A stretch of 64,000 nucleotides of DNA from Dehalobacter sp. 12DCB1. Its GTDB lineage: Bacteria; Bacillota; Desulfitobacteriia; Desulfitobacteriales; Syntrophobotulaceae. The translations under genes and the position numbers were made by a program. The notes beneath the pieces are model-generated. The model did not search any database, was not told the DNA's origin, and worked only from the letters and a program-made list of their open reading frames with translations. This document shows, in pieces, positions 31,818 through 40,800 of the stretch (positions are counted from its first letter, which is position 1; every line of letters starts with the position of its first letter). The stretch is taken from contig NZ_POSF01000019.1 in assembly GCF_004343605.1 (NCBI RefSeq), positions 120,813-184,812 on the forward strand, given 5' to 3'.

Positions 31818-32681
31818 ATGAGTTCAATAAAAGTGATGGTCGTTGACGACTCTCTGTTTTCAAGAACGTTTATTATGGAAATACTTCGCGACAGTGGCTT
31901 GGAAGTCGTCGGGGAAGCCGATTCTTACGACAGCTTAATCGAAACATATGAACGGTGCAAACCCGATGTAGTAACGATGGATATTGTTATGCCTGATATA
32001 GACGGATTTGAGTGCAGCCGTGCTCTTTTTGTAAAAGACCCCAATGCAAAGATTATTCTTGTCAGTTCGATGAAGGACGAAGAATCGGAAGCTGAAGCGC
32101 GCCGCATCGGGATTTCCGGATACATTCAAAAACCTGTTGACGGCGACTACCTGGTTCAGATGATTAACAACGTTATGGTGCCGGATATTCATTATGACCA
32201 TCTGCTCGCATATGGTCTGGAAACCTTTAAGGAATCTATGACCCAGAATATTGCCCGAATGACCAAATCACCCGTTTCTTTTGCTTCATACGAAAATTTT
32301 GAAGACCATTACTTTTCCCAGGGAATTACAGCTGTTATCGGGCTGATCGGCCGCCACTCCGGATCTATGATCTTAGATATATCGATGGAAACTGCGGAAA
32401 AGGTTGTTGAGATAATCCTGAAACGCGCTCATAGAAACCGTGAAGAGGTGTTGGCCATGGTTGCCGAACTGGCCAACATTATTGCCGGGATTGCCTGCTC
32501 GATGCTGAATAAATCCGATAAAACCTATAGTCTGAGCGTTTCTCCCCCCAGTCTTTTTTACGGTACCGCAACTGAAATTATGAGTCCAAATCTTAAAATG
32601 GATGCTGTGAAGGCAGAAACTAACTTTGGGAATATTTTCCTGGGTGTGGGTTTTAAGAAAGGGTCGAGTATATGGATGTAA
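31818..32681 (+). CDS. Response regulator: receiver domain fused to a CheX-like domain
   Basis: 287 residues. The receiver domain (1-~120) has Asp10/Asp11, phospho-acceptor Asp55 (VVTMDIVMPD), Ser83/84 and Lys105 (GYIQKPVDG). The C-terminal half (~130-287) resembles CheC/CheX and includes AELANIIAG with the E-x-x-N pair at Glu217 and Asn220 used for CheY-P dephosphorylation in that family. Inferred role: self- or partner-dephosphorylating receiver, perhaps linked to motility. The next gene overlaps it by 10 bases. Confidence 0.8.
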   Translation: MSSIKVMVVDDSLFSRTFIMEILRDSGLEVVGEADSYDSLIETYERCKPDVVTMDIVMPDIDGFECSRALFVKDPNAKIILVSSMKDEESEAEARRIGISGYIQKPVDGDYLVQMINNVMVPDIHYDHLLAYGLETFKESMTQNIARMTKSPVSFASYENFEDHYFSQGITAVIGLIGRHSGSMILDISMETAEKVVEIILKRAHRNREEVLAMVAELANIIAGIACSMLNKSDKTYSLSVSPPSLFYGTATEIMSPNLKMDAVKAETNFGNIFLGVGFKKGSSIWM

Positions 32682-33169
32682 GTATTATTAATCCTCTTCT
32701 GACTGCTTTTACAGAAATTCTGCCTCAGCTCGGCTTCCAGTCGGTCGAACGGCGCAAGGTGTCCAAAATTGAAGCAGCCTTTCAGTATAATGGCATTCTT
32801 CTGAACATCTCACTTTTCGGAACAGTGAAAGGCGCGATCCTGTTCGGGATGAATGTTGAAGCTGCTAATAAGTTTGCATCAAAAATGATGATGGGCGTGC
32901 CGGTGACTGAACTGGATGCCATAGCCAAAAGCGCGATTTCCGAGATGGGGAATATAATCTGCGCGAATACCTGCACGCAGTTTACGAAAATTGGCATTAC
33001 CGATCTGGATATTTCACCTCCGACCCTCATGATCAGTGAAAACGGTGAGGCAACCCTACCCGTGCCGAAATCAATTGTCGTAAATTTCCTGATTGATGAT
33101 ATTGAACTGAATGCCTACGTAAGCCTGATAAACAGTTGGAGTTCATCTGGCATAAAGGAAATCAAGTAA
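32672..33169 (+). CDS. cheX: CheX-family chemotaxis phosphatase
   Basis: 165 residues, one CheX domain. The catalytic-type E-x-x-N is ISEMGNIICAN (Glu91, Asn94), and a PPTLMISENG region follows. Homologues dephosphorylate CheY-P. It overlaps the upstream receiver-CheX gene by 10 bases, so the two are probably co-translated and may pair. No flagellar or other che gene is nearby. Confidence 0.82.
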   Translation: MDVSIINPLLTAFTEILPQLGFQSVERRKVSKIEAAFQYNGILLNISLFGTVKGAILFGMNVEAANKFASKMMMGVPVTELDAIAKSAISEMGNIICANTCTQFTKIGITDLDISPPTLMISENGEATLPVPKSIVVNFLIDDIELNAYVSLINSWSSSGIKEIK

Positions 33170-33292
33170 ATATTGGGGAGATATTAGTCTGGGTTTTAAG
33201 TAGAATTCATCGAAGCTATGCTGGAGTTTATTCAGGAGAGATGCCTGAGTATACATAGCGGGCTTTGACTTTAATGGTTTATACGATACACA

Positions 33293-33326
33293 AAAGCCTT
33301 AGACACTTGTCTAAGGCTTTTTTAAT
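33293..33326. terminator. Bidirectional terminator between cheX and the tRNA genes
   Basis: AAAGCCTTAGACACTTGTCT then AAGGCTTTTTT: stem AGCCTTAGAC/GTCTAAGGCT with T-rich flank on the plus strand and T-rich flank also on the minus strand. It can end both cheX (+) and the tRNA transcript (-). Confidence 0.8.
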
Positions 33327-33331
33327 TTCAT

Positions 33332-33406
<75 letters not shown>

Positions 33407-33448
33407 ATGTTAAAAAAACGTTCCAGCTCGATATCTCCAATTATAGAA

Positions 33449-33532
33449 TGGTGGGCAGGGATGGATTCGAACCACCGTACCTTTCGGAACAGATTTACAG
33501 TCTGCCGCCTTTAACCACTCGGCCACCTACCC
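33449..33532 (-). tRNA. tRNA-Tyr (GTA)
   Basis: 84 bases with a long variable arm (class II), anticodon loop ACTGTAAATC, acceptor GGGTAGG/CCTGCCC with encoded CCA. Confidence 0.97.
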
Positions 33533-33540
33533 ATTTCAAT

Positions 33541-33616
33541 TGGAGCCGACGATGGGACTCGAACCCGCAACCTGCTGATTACAAATCAGCTGCTCTACCA
33601 ATTGAGCTACATCGGC
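33541..33616 (-). tRNA. tRNA-Thr (TGT)
   Basis: 76 bases, anticodon stem GCTGA/TCAGC with loop TTTGTAA, acceptor GCCGATG/CGTCGGC, discriminator T and encoded CCA. First gene of the three-tRNA unit. Confidence 0.97.
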
Positions 33617-33631
33617 ATTAGACACCAACGT

Positions 33632-33661
33632 ATTGTATCAAAGATTACGGCTACTTGTCAA
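33632..33661 (-). promoter_or_regulatory. Sigma-A promoter of the tRNA unit
   Basis: Minus strand: -35 TTGACA, 18-base spacer, -10 TACAAT, 16 bases before tRNA-Thr. Confidence 0.8.
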
Positions 33662-33734
33662 CAATAAAAGTCAATTTTCTTCTGGAAAGATTTACAAAAC
33701 GGAGTACCTGATTTTATTCATATTATATGGGATT

Positions 33735-34394
33735 TTAGGCCCCTCTGTGCTCCAGATACCTTTCCAACTTTCGCTTGACCCGCTGCAGTGCATTGTCAAT
33801 GGATTTGACATGCCTGTCAAGATCAACGGCAATCTCCTGATAAGATTTGCCTTCAAGATAGGACATCAGCACTTCCCATTCGAGCGAACTTAAAATTTCG
33901 CCCATTTTTTCTTCAATATCGTCAAATTCTTCCCTGCTGATGATCAGTTCCTCGGGATCCGTGATTTTATTTCCAGAAATAACATCCAAGAGTGTCCTGT
34001 CGGAATCCTCATCGTAAATAGGTTTGTTTAGCGATACGTACGAATTGAGCGGAATATGTTTTTGTCTGGTAGCCGTCTTGATCGCTGTAATGATCTGCCG
34101 AGTTATGCACAACTCGGCAAATGCTCTGAAAGAGGAAAGCTTGTCCCCACGGAAGTCACGAATTGCTTTATACAGCCCAATCATGCCTTCTTGAATAATA
34201 TCTTCTCTATCTGCGCCGATCAAAAAATACGATCTGGCTTTTGCCCTGACAAAATTCTTGTACTTATTGATTAAGTACTCCTGAGCTTCTGCGTCACCGA
34301 TCTTTGCTAACTCAACTAGTTCCTCATCCGCTATGTATTCATTAGCCTCGAATTCTTCTGGAATCTCTGTCTGGATACTGTAAGTCAAGTCCAT
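33735..34394 (-). CDS. sigH: Sporulation sigma factor SigH
   Basis: Sigma-70-family factor that starts sporulation gene expression, 219 residues. Region 2 (YKNFVRAKARSYFLIGADRE, DIIQEGMIGLYKAIRDF) and region 4 (LSSLEWEVLMSYLEGKSYQE, VKSIDNALQRVKRKLERYL) are present, with region 3 reduced. The rlmB-sigH order is the usual Firmicute context. A sigma-A promoter precedes it, so transcription here need not depend on rlmB. Confidence 0.95.
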   Translation of the reverse strand: MDLTYSIQTEIPEEFEANEYIADEELVELAKIGDAEAQEYLINKYKNFVRAKARSYFLIGADREDIIQEGMIGLYKAIRDFRGDKLSSFRAFAELCITRQIITAIKTATRQKHIPLNSYVSLNKPIYDEDSDRTLLDVISGNKITDPEELIISREEFDDIEEKMGEILSSLEWEVLMSYLEGKSYQEIAVDLDRHVKSIDNALQRVKRKLERYLEHRGA

Positions 34395-34457
34395 CCCTCC
34401 CGAAACCGATTCACGAAGGTAACGCTGAAGCGTCCATTATATGCTTATAACAAAACA

Positions 34458-34487
34458 ATTATACCTGAAATGCACAAATAGCGTCAA
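34458..34487 (-). promoter_or_regulatory. Sigma-A promoter for sigH
   Basis: Minus strand: -35 TTGACG, 18-base spacer, -10 TATAAT, about 64 bases upstream of the sigH start. A short direct repeat GGCGGGATAT lies just upstream (34498-34520). Confidence 0.7.
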
Positions 34488-34523
34488 GATGAAGATTGGC
34501 GGGATATGGCGGGATATGGCGGA

Positions 34524-35261
34524 TTAAGTCTGATTTCTCTGTCTCCGGACCTCATACATGATGATAGACCCGGCTACGCTGGCATTTAAAGATGAAATTC
34601 TGCCACACATTGGCAAGGATATAATTTCATCGCAGGTTTCTCGGATCAGTCTCCCGAGTCCCTTATCCTCTCCGCCAATGACGATGACCCTTGACCCTTT
34701 CAGTTCCGCCTGATAGATATCTTTGCCGCCTGCTTCCGCACCGGATACCCAGCAGCCCTCTTCTTTGAGATATTTAAGTGTCTGGACAAGGTTACTTACT
34801 CTGGCCACAGGCACATATTCCACAGCTCCGGCCGACGTTCTGCCGACAGCTGGTGTGAGCGCGGCACTTCTTCTTTTGGGAATGATAACCCCATGAACAC
34901 CCGCTGCATCGGCAGTTCGAAGAAGGGCTCCTAGATTATGCGGATCCTCGATCTCATCCAGAACAAGGATAAATGGATCTTCCCCTCTTTGCCTTGCTAT
35001 CTCCAAAATATCGGATGGTTCTGCATATTCTTTGGCAGCAGCAAATGCCACCACTCCTTGATGCTTTTCTCCGGCAGTATATTTGTCCAGGACAGTATTT
35101 TCCACAAATTGATACGGTATGCCGCGTGTTTTAAGCAGATGCAGGATGTCCGAATTTCTTCCCGGCCCCTTTTCATTTTTGACCAGCACTTTATTTACCG
35201 GATTCCCGGATTTGATCAGTTCGGTCACAGCGTTGCGTCCGCACACAATATTTTCTTCCAA
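34524..35261 (-). CDS. rlmB: 23S rRNA (guanosine-2'-O-) methyltransferase RlmB
   Basis: SpoU/TrmH-family enzyme that methylates 23S rRNA G2251 with SAM, 245 residues. N-terminal substrate-binding domain (CGRNAVTELIKSGNPVNKVL), then knotted SPOUT domain with LDEIEDPHNLGALLRTADAA (motif 1), GGEDKGLGRLI (motif 2) and LPMCGRISSLNASVAGSII (motif 3). Confidence 0.93.
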   Translation of the reverse strand: MEENIVCGRNAVTELIKSGNPVNKVLVKNEKGPGRNSDILHLLKTRGIPYQFVENTVLDKYTAGEKHQGVVAFAAAKEYAEPSDILEIARQRGEDPFILVLDEIEDPHNLGALLRTADAAGVHGVIIPKRRSAALTPAVGRTSAGAVEYVPVARVSNLVQTLKYLKEEGCWVSGAEAGGKDIYQAELKGSRVIVIGGEDKGLGRLIRETCDEIISLPMCGRISSLNASVAGSIIMYEVRRQRNQT

Positions 35262-35287
35262 AGCCGGTTTCTCCTTTCAAACGACAA

Positions 35288-35776
35288 TCACTTTCTTACA
35301 TATTTTACAACACTGTACTGAATGTCATTATAAGTATGCAATTCACCTTCGGACTCAACTCTCCAGTTGTCATCTTCGTCGACATTTCTAAAATGCCTAT
35401 CCGCAGGGAATGTGTGCCTGATTTTTGTCACATACAGTTCATCCAAATAGGGCATGAGCAGCTGAAAAAGCGATTCTCCGCCGATCACACAGATATCGTC
35501 CGAAGGGTATTTTTTTAACTCCTGAAGCAGGTCATCCAGAGAGTGACAGCTAATAACTCTATTATCCCGGAAATCCCTGTTTGTACTCAAGACGATATTG
35601 GTTCTGTCCTTCAAGGGTTCTTTTCCTGGCAATGATTCATAGGTTCCTCTGCCCATGACCACAACCTTGCCGACAGTCATCTGCTTAAAAAACTTCATAT
35701 CTTGCGGGATTTTCAGCAACAGGTTTCCTTTATAACCGATACCCCAGTTTTGATCTACCGAAACAACCGCTTTCAT
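35288..35776 (-). CDS. folA: Dihydrofolate reductase
   Basis: NADPH-dependent reduction of dihydrofolate, 162 residues. Begins MKAVVSVDQNWGIGYKGNLL, with VVVMGRGTYESLPGKEPL, ICVIGGESLFQLL (NADPH site) and YVTKIRHTFPADRHF. The start at 35776 is the family one; a longer frame runs into thyX. It lies 87 bases after an unusual ThyX. ThyX does not itself make dihydrofolate, so the pairing is of interest. Confidence 0.92.
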   Translation of the reverse strand: MKAVVSVDQNWGIGYKGNLLLKIPQDMKFFKQMTVGKVVVMGRGTYESLPGKEPLKDRTNIVLSTNRDFRDNRVISCHSLDDLLQELKKYPSDDICVIGGESLFQLLMPYLDELYVTKIRHTFPADRHFRNVDEDDNWRVESEGELHTYNDIQYSVVKYVRK

Positions 35777-35863
35777 CCGTAACCCCCGTCCAACATTTTT
35801 CCCGACGCCGCGCGGGTAAATAATCTGCAGATAACAGACTCCTGTAGCAGTACACAACTGTTA

Positions 35864-37195
35864 TTATTTCCTGAAATCAAACAGCTCTCTTACTTCCTGC
35901 TGTCTGCCGCACGTCATCTTCCCTTCATGGCATTTGCTGACCAGACAGGGCGGCAGCGCTTTTTCATAGAGTACATCGGATAATTCTCTGAGGATTTTCA
36001 GTTTCTTGACAGCGAGCTTTCTGATTTCCCACTGGGCATTCATACAGGTCCTTTCCGAGAGCATCTGATTGTCTATCCTTGCATTCGTGGACATGATCAT
36101 TTTTATAAGCTGGCAGTTCAGAATAAATGGCATAGCTTTACCCAACCCAAATTTTTGATAAATCTCCCTGGAAAATGTCCGATAGGCTTCCGTTAGATCC
36201 AAGAACTCCTCCAAAAATGGGGAATTACAAATGCTATCCGGAATAATTACTGGTCTTTTCATGTCGCTGAAAAGGTTACTGAAATCTTCCCGGAACATTT
36301 CCGGCAGACGGTGACGGATCTGCTGGTGATACGTCACCAGGGAACACATCATCCCAAAAGTGGTCCGGGACTGTTCGGCAATGCTTTCATGCCCGTAACC
36401 AAGTACCCTCCGGACAATTTCTTTCGCCTTGACCGGAGCTTCTTCCCCCCAGGATAGTAAAACTTCGGAAGACGCCCTGCTTTGGGTGCTGGTCAGAGCG
36501 CCCAGGCCAGCCTTAATGTCCGGTTCCTGATAACCGGACATTAAGATGAGATCATCTTCGGGATTGATCCTCGCCAAATCTGTCCGATAGAAGTCTTCAA
36601 TGATTGCTGATTCCTCCGTACTGTCATAGCCACAGGGGAACAGTGCGCGTAATTCAACTGGAAGAAAAGCTTCCAGCTCATTTTTCAAAGTGTCGAATAT
36701 CCCTTCATATCTCCTGTCATTGAATAAAAGAAAGAACTCCCACAGTTTATCTCCGGACATCGAAACGGATAGATTCGTCTTTGCCGCAAGCGGCAGGATA
36801 TAGCGGGCATCTTCGATCGGAATCGCGTAAAGGTAATGCTCGGGCTTAGGTCTCCCTTTAAATCCGCCTTCCTTCAGTGCACACATTCTGGTATACAGAT
36901 CTAATGCCTGCTGCCCAAGTTCCCAGGCTCTGTGGCAATCTTCAGGCGGCAGGTCGGGAAAAGCAAACGCGTCCTGATCAAATGCCACATATCTTTGACT
37001 TTGTTGGACATAGGATGCTTTCAGCTCACAGAGCAACATACTCTGAACCCGATTGATGCCTTCGGCAACAAAGAATATATTGGCTGTTTTCAAAATTTTC
37101 TTTAGTTCCGTGCCGGATATTCCGCTTAAATGATTTCGTTTAATCCAGTCTGCAACCCGGTCCAGTCCGGTATGTTCAAAATTCGTGATCTTCAT
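35864..37195 (-). CDS. Double-length ThyX-family (FAD-dependent thymidylate synthase-like) protein
   Basis: 443 residues, about twice a normal ThyX (~220-260), built from two ThyX-like halves. Half 1 (1-~215) has xASYVQQSQRYV at 59-70, the second part of the ThyX signature, but CEL (56-58) where RHR belongs. Half 2 (~216-443) has GYGHESIAEQ (His269), the RHR at 294-296, and NARIDNQ...NAQWEIRKLA near the end, but Asp and Ser where the catalytic Ser and Arg belong. ThyX makes dTMP from dUMP, using methylene-THF and FAD. A composite site is my inference. The ATG at 37195 follows GGGGGGAG and lies within the end of mrnC (20-base overlap). Folate neighbour folA supports the pathway. Confidence 0.82.
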   Translation of the reverse strand: MKITNFEHTGLDRVADWIKRNHLSGISGTELKKILKTANIFFVAEGINRVQSMLLCELKASYVQQSQRYVAFDQDAFAFPDLPPEDCHRAWELGQQALDLYTRMCALKEGGFKGRPKPEHYLYAIPIEDARYILPLAAKTNLSVSMSGDKLWEFFLLFNDRRYEGIFDTLKNELEAFLPVELRALFPCGYDSTEESAIIEDFYRTDLARINPEDDLILMSGYQEPDIKAGLGALTSTQSRASSEVLLSWGEEAPVKAKEIVRRVLGYGHESIAEQSRTTFGMMCSLVTYHQQIRHRLPEMFREDFSNLFSDMKRPVIIPDSICNSPFLEEFLDLTEAYRTFSREIYQKFGLGKAMPFILNCQLIKMIMSTNARIDNQMLSERTCMNAQWEIRKLAVKKLKILRELSDVLYEKALPPCLVSKCHEGKMTCGRQQEVRELFDFRK

Positions 37196-37709
37196 GCTCT
37201 GACTCCCCCCGTTTTCCAGTTTCTTCGGGTAAAGTGTCTCTTTCTGTTTTCTTGTTATTTTCTGTCGCCATTGTCTCAAGAATCCCGTCTATGCTGTTTA
37301 GAACCGCGCTCATCCGCGTATTTTGGCCAGTAATATGCCAGTAGCCGATAAGTGCTTCGAAGGCTGTAGAATGCCTGTAGGTGACAACATCAATACTGCG
37401 CGGATAGTGGCCCTTCGCATTACGCCCCCTCAGAACAACCTCCGTCTCCGTTTCATCCAGTTCGTTCATGAGATGCCTCAAAATACCTGCTTGCGTTTTG
37501 GCCTGTACATAGAAAATAGCCCGCTTATGCATGAGTTGTACCTTGGCAATGTCCTGCTCCAGAAGATGCTTGCGCACCCATAATTCGTAAACGGCGTCAC
37601 CTATATAGGCGAGCAGCAGGATATTAATATCCTGCCACCGCTTATTGATTTGTACCGACCAAATATCCGGCATGTCGTTATCCTGTTCAGGTTCGTTATG
37701 CTTAGGCAA
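37176..37709 (-). CDS. mrnC: Mini-ribonuclease III
   Basis: RNase III catalytic domain without the dsRNA-binding domain; matures 23S rRNA in Bacillus. 177 residues. Catalytic-type motif LAYIGDAVYELWVR, then RGRNAKGHYPRS and YRHSTAFEALIGYWH. A non-conserved hydrophilic tail of ~30 residues follows. Lies between cysS and thyX; cysS-mrnC-rlmB clustering is typical of Firmicutes. Confidence 0.92.
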   Translation of the reverse strand: MPKHNEPEQDNDMPDIWSVQINKRWQDINILLLAYIGDAVYELWVRKHLLEQDIAKVQLMHKRAIFYVQAKTQAGILRHLMNELDETETEVVLRGRNAKGHYPRSIDVVTYRHSTAFEALIGYWHITGQNTRMSAVLNSIDGILETMATENNKKTERDTLPEETGKRGESEHEDHEF

Positions 37710-37726
37710 ATGTTATCATCCCTTAA

Positions 37727-39190
37727 CTATTTCAAATACCAACGGGCACCCTCGGGGGTATCTTCAATCACAATCCCGATGTCTTTAATCCTGTCCCTGA
37801 TGAGATCCGCAGTCGTCCAGTCTTTGTTCTTACGGGCATTGGCTCTGATCTCCATCACAAGCTCCATGACCTGGGCCAATTTTCCGGAATCCTCCTGTGA
37901 GGCTTCGGCCTCAACCTCCAGATCAAATCCAAGTATCCCAGCCAGCTCGATCAAAGTCCGTGCTGCTTCAGCTAAAGATTCAGTCTCTATAGAACCTTTG
38001 GCAAGATACGTATTAATTCCTTTGGCCAACTCGAATAAAGCTGCATAAGCCTGGGCCGAATTAAAATCATCGTCCATAGCCTGTTCGAAAGCATTCCTAG
38101 CTTCCAGGCAGACCCCAGCCATTTCATTGTCCGCCTTCAGATCCGGGTTTCCAGTAATCATACCGAACGACCTACCCTCTTTACCCAGTGCTTTGCCCAA
38201 CGCCTCTTTGGCCAGACGCACGCTGTTTTTCAGACGGTCCAATCCTTTAGAGGCCATGACTAGCTTCTCATCATCAAAATCCAGCGGACTGCGGTAGTGT
38301 GTTCCGAGCAGATAAAAACGGATAACATCTCCCGGGAATTTTTCGGTAACATCTCTGACCAGAAAGAAATTCCCCAGCGATTTGGACATTTTCTCCTGAT
38401 TAATAGTAATAAACGCATTATGCATCCAGTACCGAGCAAACTGTTGGCCCTCCAGACAGCCTTCGGACTGCGCAATTTCATTCTCATGATGCGGAAAAAC
38501 CAGGTCGCCTCCGCCCCCATGAATATCAAACCCAGGACCGAGGTATTTCAAGGACATCGCTGAACATTCAATATGCCAGCCGGGCCTTCCTTTACCCCAA
38601 GGACTTTCCCAGAAAGGTTCACCCGCTTTGGCTTTTTTCCATAGTGCAAAATCCATCGGGTTATGCTTCTTGTCATCCACCTCTACACGCGCCCCGGCCT
38701 GCATATCTTCAAGGGTCCGGCCGGACAGCTTACCGTATCCCGGGAATTTGTCCACAGCAAAATAAACATCTCCGTCAATATGATAGGCTAAGCCCTTTTC
38801 CTCCAGCCTGCGGATAATATCAATCATCTCCGGGATATGTTCCGTGGCTTTCGGATGAATATCGGCAGGAAGAATATTCAAAGCCTTGGCATCCGTAAAG
38901 TACTCATTAATATATTTACCGGCTAGTGCTATCGGGTCACAACCTTCTTCAGCGGCGCGGTTAATGATTTTATCATCAACGTCGGTGAAATTTTGGACAT
39001 ACGTGACGACAAATCCTTTATGGATCAGGTAGCGCCTGACCATATCGAAAACCACCAGCATCCGGGCATTTCCCAAATGAAAATAATTATACGTCGTTGG
39101 GCCGCAGGCGTACATTGAAGCCTTTCCCAGTTCCCTCGGCACAAACTCTTCTTTGCGACGCGTAAGTGTATTATACAGTCTGATCGCCAT
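37727..39190 (-). CDS. cysS: Cysteinyl-tRNA synthetase
   Basis: Class I synthetase, 487 residues. HLGNAR (the HIGH motif) after [14 protein letters not shown] motif ([13 protein letters not shown]), and zinc ligands Cys28, Cys in HIECSAMS, and [13 protein letters not shown] 39190 is 8 bases after GGAGG; the GTG one codon upstream is only 5 bases away. Follows gltX by 19 bases. Confidence 0.96.
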   Translation of the reverse strand: MAIRLYNTLTRRKEEFVPRELGKASMYACGPTTYNYFHLGNARMLVVFDMVRRYLIHKGFVVTYVQNFTDVDDKIINRAAEEGCDPIALAGKYINEYFTDAKALNILPADIHPKATEHIPEMIDIIRRLEEKGLAYHIDGDVYFAVDKFPGYGKLSGRTLEDMQAGARVEVDDKKHNPMDFALWKKAKAGEPFWESPWGKGRPGWHIECSAMSLKYLGPGFDIHGGGGDLVFPHHENEIAQSEGCLEGQQFARYWMHNAFITINQEKMSKSLGNFFLVRDVTEKFPGDVIRFYLLGTHYRSPLDFDDEKLVMASKGLDRLKNSVRLAKEALGKALGKEGRSFGMITGNPDLKADNEMAGVCLEARNAFEQAMDDDFNSAQAYAALFELAKGINTYLAKGSIETESLAEAARTLIELAGILGFDLEVEAEASQEDSGKLAQVMELVMEIRANARKNKDWTTADLIRDRIKDIGIVIEDTPEGARWYLK

Positions 39191-39209
39191 CACGATTTCC
39201 TCCTTGTAC

Positions 39210-40667
39210 TTACTTCGGATAAACAGACGTCTTCTCCAATCTCCCGTAAATGTTTTCTTTGCCTAGAAGCTCCATGATCCGGTCGAGATCAGGGCCATGC
39301 ATCTGCCCCGTAAGTGCAATCCTGACTGGCATAAACACGTCCTTGCCTTTCAGGTTAAGTTCTTTGGTAATCTCTTTTAAAATGTTCTTGGCTGCTGGCG
39401 CGTCGAGCAAGGCGGTTTCCCGGACCTTAGCTGCAAAAAGCTGCAATACTGCCGGTACGGTATCCGCCTTCATAATCGCTTCAGCTTCCTCCGGCAGCAC
39501 ATCAATTTCTGTTCCAATAAAATAATGAATATAGGACTTAACCTCACTTAAGCAGTTGATTTTTTCCTTGACGGCATCAATAAAGCCGGTCACCCACTGC
39601 TGTTCGGCCGAAGAAAGTTCATTCGGAAAAAGTCCTTTTTCTCTCAAAAACGGCAGCACCAGCCGAACAAGGTCTGCCGAAGCAGTCTGTTTCAGGTAAT
39701 GCGCATTAATATAGTTCAGCTTATTCAAATCAAAAACTGCCGGGCTCTTTGATACTTTCTCCAATGAAAATTCTTTCTTGAGTTCTTCGATCGTAAAGAA
39801 CTCCTGCTCACCGGAGGGCGACCAGCCTAAAAGCGCAATAAAGTTCACGACGGCCTCCGGCAGATACCCTTTATGGAAATAATCCATGACAGCAGTATCC
39901 CCGTCCCGTTTGCTCATCTTCCGCCCTTCCGTATTCAAAATCAAGGAGATATGGGCAAAATCGGGCGCTTTCATTCCAAGAGCCTCATAAATTAGGACCT
40001 GACGCGGCGTATTCGATAGATGTTCTTCGCCTCTGACAACATGCGTAATGCCCATCAGGACATCGTCGATGACCACGGCATAGTTGTAGGTTGGGATTCC
40101 ATCTGATTTGACAATGATATAATCCCCGATTCCATCACTTTCGAAAACGACTTTTCCTCTGACCGAGTCATTGATCACAATATCCTGACCTTCCGGCACT
40201 CGGAAGCGGACAACGGGCTTCCGTCCTTCCATTTCATAAGCCTGGCGTTGTTCTGTGGTCAGCGTCCGGCATTTTCCGAGATAGCGCGGGGTCTCCCCAC
40301 GGGAACTCAGCTCCTGACGTTCCTGCTCCAGTTCTTCTTCCGAACAGTAGCACAGGTAAGCATGTCCGCTTTGAAGAAGCTTATCCGTGTATTCACGGTA
40401 TGTACCGAGCCTTTCCGTCTGCCTGTAAGGGCCGGAATCTCCGCCGGCGTCTATCCCCTCATCCCAGGTGATCCCCAGCCAGTGTAGCGCTTTCATGATA
40501 TCCTGCTCTGATTCGCGGCTCGACCGTTCCAGGTCGGTATCCTCTATCCTAAAGACAAAGGTCCCACCTTTGCCTGCTGCAAACAAATAATTAAAAAGAG
40601 CTGACCTTGCTCCTCCGATATGCAGGGGCCCGGTCGGGCTTGGAGCAAACCTTACTTTCACCGTCAT
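39210..40667 (-). CDS. gltX: Glutamyl-tRNA synthetase
   Basis: Class I synthetase, about 485 residues. [20 protein letters not shown] (HIGH motif), [16 protein letters not shown] (KMSKR motif) and a helical anticodon-binding C-terminal half. Probably non-discriminating if the genome has gatCAB, which is not in this window. The ATG at 40667 has GAGG 11 bases upstream; an in-frame ATG at 40676 is only 2 bases from it and is less likely. gltX-cysS form one operon with its own promoter. Confidence 0.95.
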   Translation of the reverse strand: MTVKVRFAPSPTGPLHIGGARSALFNYLFAAGKGGTFVFRIEDTDLERSSRESEQDIMKALHWLGITWDEGIDAGGDSGPYRQTERLGTYREYTDKLLQSGHAYLCYCSEEELEQERQELSSRGETPRYLGKCRTLTTEQRQAYEMEGRKPVVRFRVPEGQDIVINDSVRGKVVFESDGIGDYIIVKSDGIPTYNYAVVIDDVLMGITHVVRGEEHLSNTPRQVLIYEALGMKAPDFAHISLILNTEGRKMSKRDGDTAVMDYFHKGYLPEAVVNFIALLGWSPSGEQEFFTIEELKKEFSLEKVSKSPAVFDLNKLNYINAHYLKQTASADLVRLVLPFLREKGLFPNELSSAEQQWVTGFIDAVKEKINCLSEVKSYIHYFIGTEIDVLPEEAEAIMKADTVPAVLQLFAAKVRETALLDAPAAKNILKEITKELNLKGKDVFMPVRIALTGQMHGPDLDRIMELLGKENIYGRLEKTSVYPK

Positions 40668-40770
40668 AATCGACATAACCTCATTTCTACTTCGTACTGC
40701 TTGTCTTCAGCAGGTATTAAAGCTATTAAAGATCCTATTAAAGATCCTATTAGGAATAATTGCGTTTAAT

Positions 40771-40800
40771 ATTATATCAGGTCATACGGGTAAAAGACAA
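40771..40800 (-). promoter_or_regulatory. Sigma-A promoter for gltX-cysS
   Basis: Minus strand: -35 TTGTCT, 18-base spacer, -10 TATAAT, overlapping the ispDF stop. The ~100-base leader contains a tandem ATTAAAGATCCT repeat and no T-box element (no AGGGTGG-type sequence). Confidence 0.65.

Noticed and set aside
40668..40770. T-box leader before gltX-cysS
   Set aside because: The leader is only ~100 bases and lacks the T-box sequence and an antiterminator/terminator pair.
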